Origin: Cellvibrionaceae bacterium
Lineage (GTDB): Bacteria > Pseudomonadota > Gammaproteobacteria > Pseudomonadales > Cellvibrionaceae
Direction: 5' to 3'
Assembly: GCA_025800365.1 (NCBI GenBank)
Contig: JAOXRT010000028.1
Location: 1 to 42,607, forward strand
Length of the DNA: 42,607 nucleotides
The notes beneath the pieces were generated by a model that saw only the letters and a list, made by a program, of their open reading frames with translations, had not been told where the DNA came from and did no database searches. The translations under genes were made by a program, and so were the position numbers. Below are positions 35,342-42,607 of this stretch, in pieces; position 1 is the first letter of the stretch, and every line of letters begins with the position of its first letter.

Positions 35342-35877
35342 TAACGAGACCTCATTGCTTCTATGCGCTGGAAATTGGCCAATAAACCTTCCCAGCAGCT
35401 GTAAGCCAAACTAAATACAATAGCCAGTGCCAGCGACAACCACAGCTCAGCACCTAATACATAGGGCTCGCTCGCAGCAAACAGTGCAAGCGCAGCCAAT
35501 ACCACATTGCGCCATAACAAGGCCGGACTGATTTTTAAGCCAGCCGCAGGACCGGCACAGCCGCAATCCATATCGCGCTTACCCTGAAACCATTGCACAG
35601 CTAATAAAGCGCCATAAACTAGCATCAAGGTCGCACAGGCTACGGCTGCGATGCTTTTACTAGCCGGCAACAATAAAGCCAGTGCGATCGCTATTTCGAT
35701 ACAGGCAATCAATCGTACCGCTGAAATCGATTGCAAAGCATTCGGCACATAGGCGTAATCTTGCATCAGCGCTTGGTAATACAGCTGATTATCGGGCATC
35801 AGTTTATGCTTGGCTGCATGCAATAGCAGCCAAACAAAAAACAGCGCAACCGCTTGGGCAAGTAAACTAATTAACAT
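35341..35877 (-). CDS. mauE: MauE-like membrane protein for TTQ dehydrogenase maturation
   Basis: The 178-residue integral membrane protein has about four or five hydrophobic helices and a Cys motif DCGCAGP near residue 105, as in the MauE/DoxX-like family. MauE works with MauD in producing active light chain in methylamine dehydrogenase operons, probably by passing electrons or oxidising equivalents across the membrane. Its start overlaps the heavy-chain stop (TGATG), and its stop overlaps the mauD start. Confidence 0.88.
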   Translation of the reverse strand: MLISLLAQAVALFFVWLLLHAAKHKLMPDNQLYYQALMQDYAYVPNALQSISAVRLIACIEIAIALALLLPASKSIAAVACATLMLVYGALLAVQWFQGKRDMDCGCAGPAAGLKISPALLWRNVVLAALALFAASEPYVLGAELWLSLALAIVFSLAYSCWEGLLANFQRIEAMRSR

Positions 35878-37100
35878 CAGTAAGCCTTATGAACCAATAG
35901 TGGCGTAACGTTACCAAAATCAGAAATGGTCTGAATTAGCTTGCCGTCTTTTGGATCAATAATGTCCAAGTTTAAGTCGCCATTGGTTACCACAAGCTTA
36001 GGTTCTTTGCCGCGGGTAACAGCGATGGAAATTCCCCAGCCAGGCAGGGCTAATTTGCGCAAACGCTTTTTATTTTTCACATCGATCACCCAAACATGGC
36101 TACCACCATGGGTCTGAGTACCATCGGCTCCATTTTCGTGGGCAATCATATACATTAAGCCTTGCTCATCCTTGTCGTTGAGCCCAAGGCCGCCCGGACG
36201 CCAATTAGTTTTGCGTTCTTCTGGGGTAATAAGATCCCAAGTTTCAACAAACTTGGCCACATCACCGCGCAGGTCAATGGTATGCATTTTTCCAGCAAAG
36301 CCCGGAAAATAGGCCATACCATCGATAATCGCTGGGCGCTCGAAGATTGGGGTTTTGTCCGTATCAAAGAAAGGCTTGATACGATGCTGTGCCGACTTCT
36401 TACCGTTTTTATCTAGAACAGTGGTTAACAAGCCGCCGTTACTACATAAGGACGTCACGCTGCGCTCACCAGTAGGGTAAGTCAACACACAACCAGGCGT
36501 GCCGATAACATCCACAACTTCGCGCTTATCTAAATCTACTACCGAGAAAGAAGCCGCCGGGCTGAAATTAGCAACATAAAGAAAACGCTCGTCTTTAGAC
36601 AAGCCCATTGAGTAACGCTCAGGCAAGGCTGTCAAACGAGTAGCATCTTTCCAAACAATTTCTTTTAGAATTTTGAAAGTCGTTTTGTCATAGATGGCCA
36701 AAACATCTTCGCGGGGCCCACGGGAGCCGCGCGCATGGAATGACTCCATGATATAAAACTCATCGCGCTTTTGAGCGGCTTTAAAGTTACCCAGTAGGTT
36801 TTTATCGGCAATCGCTTTGATACGTTTTGCCGGACGTTCTTCCATAACATCAAGAACGATAACCTTCCCGCCAAACATACTGAAGAACGCCGCTTCATCA
36901 ACATACATCCAGCTTTCTGGCATGTTTTTTGGCAAACTGCGAATGGCGCCAGTTTCTTCAATCGGCAATGGGGGTAAATCGGGACGCGTTGCGGCCTTTT
37001 GTTCTTGCTTAGCAGCCGCCAAGGCGAGAGAAGAAAGCAAAACAGAAGATGCCAAAACGCTGCAGGCGCCTAGGCGAAGCGCACTCCTTAGAGATTTCAT
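35877..37100 (-). CDS. aauB: Aralkylamine dehydrogenase heavy chain
   Basis: This is the large subunit of the periplasmic TTQ amine dehydrogenase, a seven-bladed beta-propeller. The ATG at 37100 has GGAA 8 nt upstream; a GTG at 37112 is less likely. The 407-residue precursor has a signal peptide (ACSVLASSVLLSSLALA). The segments SVTSLCSNGGLLTTVLD, TPIFERPAIIDG and TNWRPGG follow the Alcaligenes AauB pattern more closely than MauB. It heads the operon aauB-mauE-mauD-aauA-cytochromes. The complex oxidises primary aralkylamines such as phenylethylamine, tyramine or dopamine to aldehydes and ammonia. The substrate range here is inferred from that resemblance and from the neighbouring aldehyde dehydrogenase. 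Confidence 0.85.
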   Translation of the reverse strand: MKSLRSALRLGACSVLASSVLLSSLALAAAKQEQKAATRPDLPPLPIEETGAIRSLPKNMPESWMYVDEAAFFSMFGGKVIVLDVMEERPAKRIKAIADKNLLGNFKAAQKRDEFYIMESFHARGSRGPREDVLAIYDKTTFKILKEIVWKDATRLTALPERYSMGLSKDERFLYVANFSPAASFSVVDLDKREVVDVIGTPGCVLTYPTGERSVTSLCSNGGLLTTVLDKNGKKSAQHRIKPFFDTDKTPIFERPAIIDGMAYFPGFAGKMHTIDLRGDVAKFVETWDLITPEERKTNWRPGGLGLNDKDEQGLMYMIAHENGADGTQTHGGSHVWVIDVKNKKRLRKLALPGWGISIAVTRGKEPKLVVTNGDLNLDIIDPKDGKLIQTISDFGNVTPLLVHKAY

Positions 37101-37432
37101 AATCGTTTCCACGGCTTTTATCGTTTATTATTCGCTGATGATTCTCGCGATACCATCAGCATCATACCCCATAACATACCGACATGGGATAACTTCATCT
37201 AGTCTGTAAGTGAAAGACAAACTTGTCTGACGGCGCAACTCGCTAAGAGCCGCAACTGGCTTGACTATTTTTAGCTTTGGCTCCCGAAAAAGCAAAAAAT
37301 GCGGGCCCATATCGGCGAAGATAGGGCCCGCCAAGTCACATTTGATAATGAGACACAACAAGCTCTGCACTGCTTCCCACAGCAGCACGGTTCACGGGAT
37401 TCAAATCACTTAACAGTAAAACTATTTTTACA
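37101..37432 (-). promoter_or_regulatory. Region between ALDH and aauB: terminator and operon promoter
   Basis: These 332 nt hold the ALDH terminator and, closer to aauB, the presumed promoter of the amine dehydrogenase operon. A dyad AGACAA-AC-TTGTCT lies at 37215-37228 and could be an operator. No convincing -35/-10 pair was found. An 86-codon minus-strand frame here spans the terminator and is not considered a gene. Confidence 0.45.
37294..37331 (-). terminator. Intrinsic terminator after the aldehyde dehydrogenase gene
   Basis: Read on the minus strand, GCGGGCCC pairs with GGGCCCGC and the stem extends inward through TATC/GATA with one bulged T, followed by ATTTTTT. It separates the sulfatase-ALDH transcript from the aauB operon on the same strand. 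Confidence 0.9.
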
Positions 37433-38857
37433 TTAGGTCTTATTAATAATCACCGACTGAATGCTGGTGTACTCTTCCAAACCGTAGGTAGAGAATTCAA
37501 CACCAAAGCCAGACTGCTTTACGCCACCAAATGGTACATTGGGCTGGATGGCAGCATGATTGTTAATCCAAGCTGTTCCCGCTTCTAGCTCCATTGCCAA
37601 ATCGGTTGCCTTTGCGATATCACTAGACCATACCGAACCACCAAGACCGTTTTCATTGTCATTGGCAAGTTTTAGAACGTCTTCAACACTACTGTATTTG
37701 ATAATTGGTAAGATCGGCCCGAACGGCTCTTCATCAACAAGGCGCATGCCGTCTTTAACGTCCGTTACGATGGTCAATGGGTAGAAGTAGCCTGCGCCCT
37801 CTTGCACATCACCACCTACCAAGAAATTCGCACCTTGCGCTTTGGCATCTTCAGCCAGTTCTACAACTTTATTTAATTGGTCGCGGTTATTAACTGGGCC
37901 GTAATCCATTCCTTCTTCTAAGCCATTACCTACTTTTGCAGACTGAGCGATAGCCACAAGTTCCGCAGCCAGCTCATCATGAATACTTTCATGAACATAT
38001 AAACGCTTTAATGCCGCACAGGTTTGACCGCTATTGGTGAAGGCAGAAGCAAAGATTCTTGGCGCCATGGCTTTTACATCAACGTCAGGCAAAATAATAC
38101 CCGCATCGTTACCGCCTAGCTCCAAGGTTAAGCGCTTAAGATTTACCGAAGCACTTTGCATAATTTTTCGACCGGTTGCAGACGAGCCAGTAAAAACAAT
38201 TTTATTGATATCAGCGTGAGTGCTCATGGCTGTGCCAACCTCACCTTCACCGGTTACCACATTCAGTACACCAGCTGGCAACACAGACTGCGCTAATTCA
38301 ACAAACTTAATGGTCGAAAGCGGCGTGTATGAAGATGGCTTGATTACAACGGTATTACCCGCACGCAAAGCCGGAATCACATGCCAAATCGCAATCAGTA
38401 ATGGCCAGTTCCATGGGGTGATAGAGCCCACCACACCAAGTGGCTTGCGATGAACTTCTGCGCGAATTTCATCATCGTCTTGCAACACTTCAACGGGCAA
38501 TTCAAGCTCGGCATTGGATCGGCACCATACTGCTGCACCACCAACTTCAAAGTAGGCGCCTTGACCACCAAAAGCCTGTAGAGGGCGCCCTTGTTCTTGG
38601 GTAATCAACTGAGCCAAATCATCGATATTGGCTTCCAACAAATCTGCCAACTGCAAACAAGCTTGTTTACGAGTTTCATTGTCGGTAGCGGCCCAAGCCG
38701 GGAAAGCGGCTTTTGCTGCGGCTACAGCCTGATCTAGTTGTTCAACGGATGTATCGGGAGCTTTTGCCAACACCTCTTCGGTGGCCGGGTTAATAACATC
38801 GAAGCTTCCTGCTCCCGCTACTTTTTCACCATTTATAATTAAAGAATACTCTGACAC
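37433..38857 (-). CDS. NAD(P)+-dependent aldehyde dehydrogenase
   Basis: The 474-residue enzyme belongs to the aldehyde dehydrogenase superfamily and oxidises aldehydes to carboxylates. Catalytic C280 lies in FTNSGQTCAALKR, general base E246 in LTLELGGN, and the oxyanion N150 in GSITPWNWPLL; the nucleotide-binding FTGSSATGRKI is intact. The start is GTG (38857) preceded by GGGAG at 7 nt. It sits between the sulfatase and the amine dehydrogenase operon, all on the minus strand, so it may take the aldehyde made by AauAB, for example phenylacetaldehyde or 4-hydroxyphenylacetaldehyde. That product would have to enter the cytoplasm. The exact substrate is not determined by sequence. Confidence 0.9.
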   Translation of the reverse strand: MSEYSLIINGEKVAGAGSFDVINPATEEVLAKAPDTSVEQLDQAVAAAKAAFPAWAATDNETRKQACLQLADLLEANIDDLAQLITQEQGRPLQAFGGQGAYFEVGGAAVWCRSNAELELPVEVLQDDDEIRAEVHRKPLGVVGSITPWNWPLLIAIWHVIPALRAGNTVVIKPSSYTPLSTIKFVELAQSVLPAGVLNVVTGEGEVGTAMSTHADINKIVFTGSSATGRKIMQSASVNLKRLTLELGGNDAGIILPDVDVKAMAPRIFASAFTNSGQTCAALKRLYVHESIHDELAAELVAIAQSAKVGNGLEEGMDYGPVNNRDQLNKVVELAEDAKAQGANFLVGGDVQEGAGYFYPLTIVTDVKDGMRLVDEEPFGPILPIIKYSSVEDVLKLANDNENGLGGSVWSSDIAKATDLAMELEAGTAWINNHAAIQPNVPFGGVKQSGFGVEFSTYGLEEYTSIQSVIINKT

Positions 38858-38949
38858 GTTCTGTCTCCCGCTGCTGTCTTAATTAGCATTGTGTTTTCAA
38901 TCATCGCTCTTACTTGGCTTACTCGTTAGTCATCACCGCTTAGGAAGCG

Positions 38950-40665
38950 TTAGTAACCTGAAACCCAGTTTGGCAATATCACCTTATTTTTTTGCGCATA
39001 GTCATCCCATAGCGCAATAAGTTCTTTCAATTTCTCGGGGTGCTGTTTCGCCAAATCATGGCGCTCTGCACGATCCTCTGTAACATTAAAAAGCTGCCAT
39101 TGCTCAAGCCCTATCGGCTTTGGCATATGCGTCGCTTTCCAATCTCCAAAGCGCACTACCCGTTTTGCAAATAGCTCGCTGATAAAACTAACCGGGGCCA
39201 TTTTTTCACCCTGCAATGCTGGTACAACTGAGCGCCCTGTTATGGGATGAAATACTTGCTCATTGACAGCTTTAGCGCTTCGCTCTATACCTGCCAGCTG
39301 CAACAAGGTAGGCACCATATCTTTCACTCGCACTAATTGATCGACTTGCCCAGGCTTTATCTTGCCCGGAAAACTGATCAAAGCAGGCACATGAGAGCCG
39401 CCCTCGCTGGCATAACCCTTGTAGCCATAAAATGCAGGAGCGCCGGCCCAGGCCCATTCCGGGCCATAAAGTACGTAGCTGTCTACATTACCCATCGCTG
39501 ACATCGCAAAATCATGATTCTCGCGAATCCAGCGATTCACTTTTGGGAACTGCTGGGGTGGCCAAGTCGCATCTAAGTCATGCCCTTCAGCGCCATTGTC
39601 AGACAAAAACAAAACAATGGTATTTGCTAGCTCATTAGCCTGCTCCAACGAGTTCAACATGCGCCCAAGATGACGATCCATTTCGCTAACCATAGCGGCA
39701 TAGATCTCCATGGATTTTGCGGAACGCTGTTTTTCTTCATCGCTAAGACTGTTCCACTTGCGACTGTTCTTCGGCATTTTTGCGGCTTCGCCGTTGATCA
39801 AGCCGAGATCTTTTTGTTTTTTATATCTCGTTTGATGCAGGACTTCGAAACCCTGATCATAACGCCCTTGGTATTTTTCAATCGCTGATTTAGGAGCTTG
39901 TAAGGGCCAATGGGGCGCCGTAAACGCCAAATAAGCAAGAAACGGTTTTGCTGTATTATTTTGTTTTCCTTCAGCGATATACTCCATCAGCTGATCAACA
40001 TAAAACTCTGAGGAGTATTTAAAATTCTTAGGCAATTCGCTTAGCAGCTTGCCGTCTTCACGATATAAAGCCTTTTGCCCTTTCTTAGCCGCATAAGCTG
40101 GTTTCATATCACCATAATGACTGGCGCCACCTGGCAAAAGCACAAACGATCGATCGAAGCCATGGCTTTCTGGGCCCTGCCCTTCGCCTTTACCTAAATG
40201 CCATTTGCCCGTCATATAGGTGTCGTAACCGGCACTCTTTAAAATGCTGGCTAGGCTTTCTACTTGTTGATTGAGATAACCTTCATAACCTGGCTGACCA
40301 CGTTGATTGTCAGCCATTTCTTCTGCCATATTGCCCAAACCCGCTAAATGACTATCCACACCCGTTAACAACATGGCTCGGGTCGGAGAGCAGGTAAAAG
40401 CCGTATGAAAATCTTTAAACTGCACACCTTGGGCGGCAAGACGATCGATATTGGGCGTTTTAATTTCGCTGCCTAAATATCCCAGATCACCGTAGCCAAG
40501 GTCGTCCGCTACCACCAATAAAATATTGGGTGGCTGCGAGCTAGCATTGGCATCAAGTACCAATGCTAGCTGCAAGCATAAAAAAGCACTGCAATAAATC
40601 AGCCCCTTCAGCCATAAAGCCTGGCTGTTGTGCTGTTTATTTATGTTGGCTTTTTTATTATTCAT
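38950..40665 (-). CDS. Exported type I sulfatase (arylsulfatase-like)
   Basis: Type I sulfatases hydrolyse sulfate esters using formylglycine made from a cysteine. From the ATG at 40665 the protein has 571 residues with a signal peptide ending near DANAS. The metal-binding ADDLGYGDLGYLG, the modification motif CSPTRAMLLTG (C92, C-x-P-x-R) and the TGKWHLGKG motif are all intact, and SDNGAEG carries more metal ligands. An ATG nine codons earlier (40692) sits in the loop of a GC-rich hairpin and is less likely. It lies between a TonB-dependent receptor and an aldehyde dehydrogenase. The maturase for formylglycine is not in the window. The family is clear; an aryl sulfate substrate is inferred from context. 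Confidence 0.9.
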   Translation of the reverse strand: MNNKKANINKQHNSQALWLKGLIYCSAFLCLQLALVLDANASSQPPNILLVVADDLGYGDLGYLGSEIKTPNIDRLAAQGVQFKDFHTAFTCSPTRAMLLTGVDSHLAGLGNMAEEMADNQRGQPGYEGYLNQQVESLASILKSAGYDTYMTGKWHLGKGEGQGPESHGFDRSFVLLPGGASHYGDMKPAYAAKKGQKALYREDGKLLSELPKNFKYSSEFYVDQLMEYIAEGKQNNTAKPFLAYLAFTAPHWPLQAPKSAIEKYQGRYDQGFEVLHQTRYKKQKDLGLINGEAAKMPKNSRKWNSLSDEEKQRSAKSMEIYAAMVSEMDRHLGRMLNSLEQANELANTIVLFLSDNGAEGHDLDATWPPQQFPKVNRWIRENHDFAMSAMGNVDSYVLYGPEWAWAGAPAFYGYKGYASEGGSHVPALISFPGKIKPGQVDQLVRVKDMVPTLLQLAGIERSAKAVNEQVFHPITGRSVVPALQGEKMAPVSFISELFAKRVVRFGDWKATHMPKPIGLEQWQLFNVTEDRAERHDLAKQHPEKLKELIALWDDYAQKNKVILPNWVSGY

Positions 40666-40681
40666 CACTTTGGACTCTATC

Positions 40682-40702
40682 GGCCCCGGCATTACCGGGG
40701 CC
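40682..40702 (-). promoter_or_regulatory. GC-rich hairpin between the receptor and sulfatase genes
   Basis: GGCCCCGG pairs with CCGGGGCC, a perfect 8-bp stem with a 5-nt loop, between the receptor stop (40714) and the sulfatase start (40665). No T tract follows. It may stabilise the upstream mRNA or lower sulfatase expression relative to the receptor. Confidence 0.6.
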
Positions 40703-40713
40703 CTTTCAGCAAC

Positions 40714-42607
40714 TTAGAAGTTATAGCTGAAAGTTGCACCAAACCAACGCGGCGGCGCATAGAATGAAGTCGCACCTAAGGCACCTAGATCAAGGTTGTA
40801 GATACGATATTCTTCATCAGTGATGTTTTTCGCCCATAGCGCCACTTTCCAACTCTCATCGCCTGAGGTGTATGAAACATTGGCATTCCAAACAGAGTAG
40901 GCATCTTCAAAAGAAACATCAGAGTTGGTCACTTCAAGGTATTGATCACCGTAAGAAGCGCCATCTAGCTGAATAGCCATATTGCCACCGGCAACATCCC
41001 AGTTATAACGACCCAGGAAGTTGGCGCTATAGCCTGGAGCATTGGGCATTTCATTACCTGAAATAGTGCCGCCATTGGCGTCAAAAACGGTATCCACTTC
41101 GGAGTCGTTTAAGGCTAGACCAAAGATAAAGTCCCAGTTTTCGCCTGGAGTTAGGAATAGCTCAATCTCACCACCCTTAACGGTTGCATCAGAGTTATCT
41201 ACCTGAGGCGTCAAACCGGTTAGTGCAAAGGCCTGGTAATCTTGATAGTCATAGTAGAACGCTGTGGCATTCAAGCGAGCAAAGTCAGCGAACTCAGTTT
41301 TGATACCAATCTCGTAGGAGTGCAAGGTTTCTTCTTTGTGCTGGAAGTTAGTGGTGCTTGGCAATACACCAGCATTCACCGACCAGTTGCCACCTTTAAT
41401 GCCACGGTTATAGCTGGCAAAAACTAAGGTCTCATCAGAGGCGCGCCAATCTAACTGAATACGTGCCGCATAATCACCGTAATCAATTGTGTTTTGCGGT
41501 AGGCCACGCACGGTTGAAATTACTTGGCTCGGAGTATTTACGTCGCCATAAGTGTTAACAAAATCGATATCTTTATCGTCTTGTGACCAACGCAAGCCAG
41601 TAATTAAAGTTAGATCTTCACTGATATCAGTTTCTAACTGCCCAAATACAGACCAGTTGCGAGAATCTAGATTCACACTGTAATCCGTAGCCGCACCTTC
41701 AGGCACAACGATGCTGTCTGGTGCACCCACGCCTGGTGGTGCCCAATCGGCACAGCCAAGAACCGTACCATCTGGTAATACTGGAGGTGCGATAGTGCCC
41801 GCAGCACAGCCGCCTACAGCGCCTGGAATACCCGCGGTAATGGCGCGGTTAAATTGCTCCATATCTAGGTAGTAAGCACCTACCTGCCAGCGTTGAGTCT
41901 CGCTTTCACCGGACAGACGAAACTCTTGCGAGAATTGCTCGTAGTCTGCAATCGTAGTGAAATTTACTGCAAGAATTGGGAAGCCGTCACCGTCTTCGGT
42001 GTAAAACTTCTCCATATCGGTGTAGTTAGTAATGGAAACGAATTCCATATTATCACCAACAGCTTTCGTTACCTTGGCGGTAAAGCTGGTGGCTTCACGA
42101 TCAAAGTAACCTTCGTACTCTGAATCGTGTTCAAACGGACGAACCACTGTGCCATCACGCACACCTAGGCCAGTGTTTGGATCAACAGCCGCGCCACCTT
42201 GGGAATAAACGACATAGCCACCTGTTGGTACATCGTCATCTTTGCTGTATTTCAAGCTAAGATCTACGGTAGTGCCTTCGTTAACATCGAATTGCAGCTG
42301 ACCGCGCAAGGCATAACCATCACGACCGCCTAAGGCTCTAACACCAGGAATGGTGGATTCAACATAACCATCGCCTTCTTCCCAACGTGCTGAGAAACGG
42401 CCGCGAACATTCTCGCTGAGGCTACCGCCAACCGCACCTTCAAAAGAGCGGGTACTGTATTCAGAAACAGATACATCAACATAGCCATTGGTTTCATCGT
42501 CAGAGGCATCGCGGCTTACATAGTGAATTAGACCACCAGTAGCATTACGTCCAAATAGAGTACCTTGCGGGCCACGCAATACTTCAACACGTTCTACATC
42601 GAAAAGC
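40714..42607 (-). CDS. TonB-dependent outer membrane receptor (partial, N-terminus off the window)
   Basis: The visible 630 residues run from the plug domain to the C-terminus. The right edge begins LFDVERVEVLRGPQGTLFGR followed by NATGG, the classical plug signature, so the signal peptide, TonB box and first part of the plug lie beyond the window. The rest is an aromatic-rich 22-strand barrel pattern ending in a terminal phenylalanine (FGATFSYNF), required for outer membrane assembly. Receptors of this type import iron complexes but also sugars, sterols and other organic substrates. Its place just before a sulfatase suggests import of a sulfated substrate. It is probably co-transcribed with the sulfatase, 48 nt apart. 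Confidence 0.92.
   Translation of the reverse strand, partial: LFDVERVEVLRGPQGTLFGRNATGGLIHYVSRDASDDETNGYVDVSVSEYSTRSFEGAVGGSLSENVRGRFSARWEEGDGYVESTIPGVRALGGRDGYALRGQLQFDVNEGTTVDLSLKYSKDDDVPTGGYVVYSQGGAAVDPNTGLGVRDGTVVRPFEHDSEYEGYFDREATSFTAKVTKAVGDNMEFVSITNYTDMEKFYTEDGDGFPILAVNFTTIADYEQFSQEFRLSGESETQRWQVGAYYLDMEQFNRAITAGIPGAVGGCAAGTIAPPVLPDGTVLGCADWAPPGVGAPDSIVVPEGAATDYSVNLDSRNWSVFGQLETDISEDLTLITGLRWSQDDKDIDFVNTYGDVNTPSQVISTVRGLPQNTIDYGDYAARIQLDWRASDETLVFASYNRGIKGGNWSVNAGVLPSTTNFQHKEETLHSYEIGIKTEFADFARLNATAFYYDYQDYQAFALTGLTPQVDNSDATVKGGEIELFLTPGENWDFIFGLALNDSEVDTVFDANGGTISGNEMPNAPGYSANFLGRYNWDVAGGNMAIQLDGASYGDQYLEVTNSDVSFEDAYSVWNANVSYTSGDESWKVALWAKNITDEEYRIYNLDLGALGATSFYAPPRWFGATFSYNF

Noticed and set aside
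37128-37388. 86-codon minus-strand reading frame upstream of aauB
   Set aside because: It runs through the strong intrinsic terminator at 37294-37331 and has no protein-like motif.

Overview
The window looks like chromosomal DNA of a marine-type gammaproteobacterium. An apbC/metG divergon next to a complete rnfABCDGE operon, a Gram-negative TonB-dependent receptor, SulP and GloA proteins, and cytochrome c genes all point that way. The mixture of catabolic operons suggests a Cellvibrionales/Spongiibacteraceae-like heterotroph; that placement is inference. No rRNA, tRNA, CRISPR array or complete insertion sequence was found.

Layout. (1) 1-4709: histidine utilisation. hutI (partial) runs leftwards, and hutC-hutU-hutH run rightwards to a strong terminator; a perfect palindrome between hutI and hutC is the likely HutC operator. 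(2) 4837-7621: two tandem paralogous secreted proteins with TonB-C-like domains, meeting tail to tail with an orphan type IV pilin-like gene. (3) 7920-11588: a soluble hybrid histidine kinase/receiver/AraC protein, then an unusually long GST-like protein. (4) 11768-17550, minus strand: arfB, pyruvate kinase, a small Cys/His protein, an M15 peptidase, dcd and apbC. (5) 17986-27944: metG, rnfABCDGE (RnfC has four C-terminal repeats), a TetR regulator and a DUF4124 protein. (6) 28089-33042: SulP transporter, glyoxalase I with an altered metal ligand, a 269-bp MITE-like element, a His-rich secreted protein, a 92-bp inverted-repeat element, a VOC protein and two GNAT acetyltransferases. (7) 33051-42607, minus strand: a catabolic cluster read right to left as TonB-dependent receptor (partial), sulfatase, aldehyde dehydrogenase, terminator, then a tryptophan-tryptophylquinone (TTQ) amine dehydrogenase operon (aauB, mauE, mauD, aauA) with two c-type cytochromes.

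How the genes fit together. Region 7 reads as a possible pathway for sulfated arylalkylamines such as tyramine sulfate. The receptor would import the substrate, the sulfatase would remove sulfate, the quinoprotein dehydrogenase would convert the amine to an aldehyde while passing electrons to the cytochromes, and the aldehyde dehydrogenase would give the acid. The individual families are well supported by motifs; the joint pathway is a hypothesis and the most interesting proposal in this window. Other points of interest are the E122Q substitution in glyoxalase I, a hairpin covering the arfB ribosome binding site, two miniature inverted-repeat elements flanking the His-rich gene, and a minus-strand terminator lying inside the end of a convergent coding sequence.
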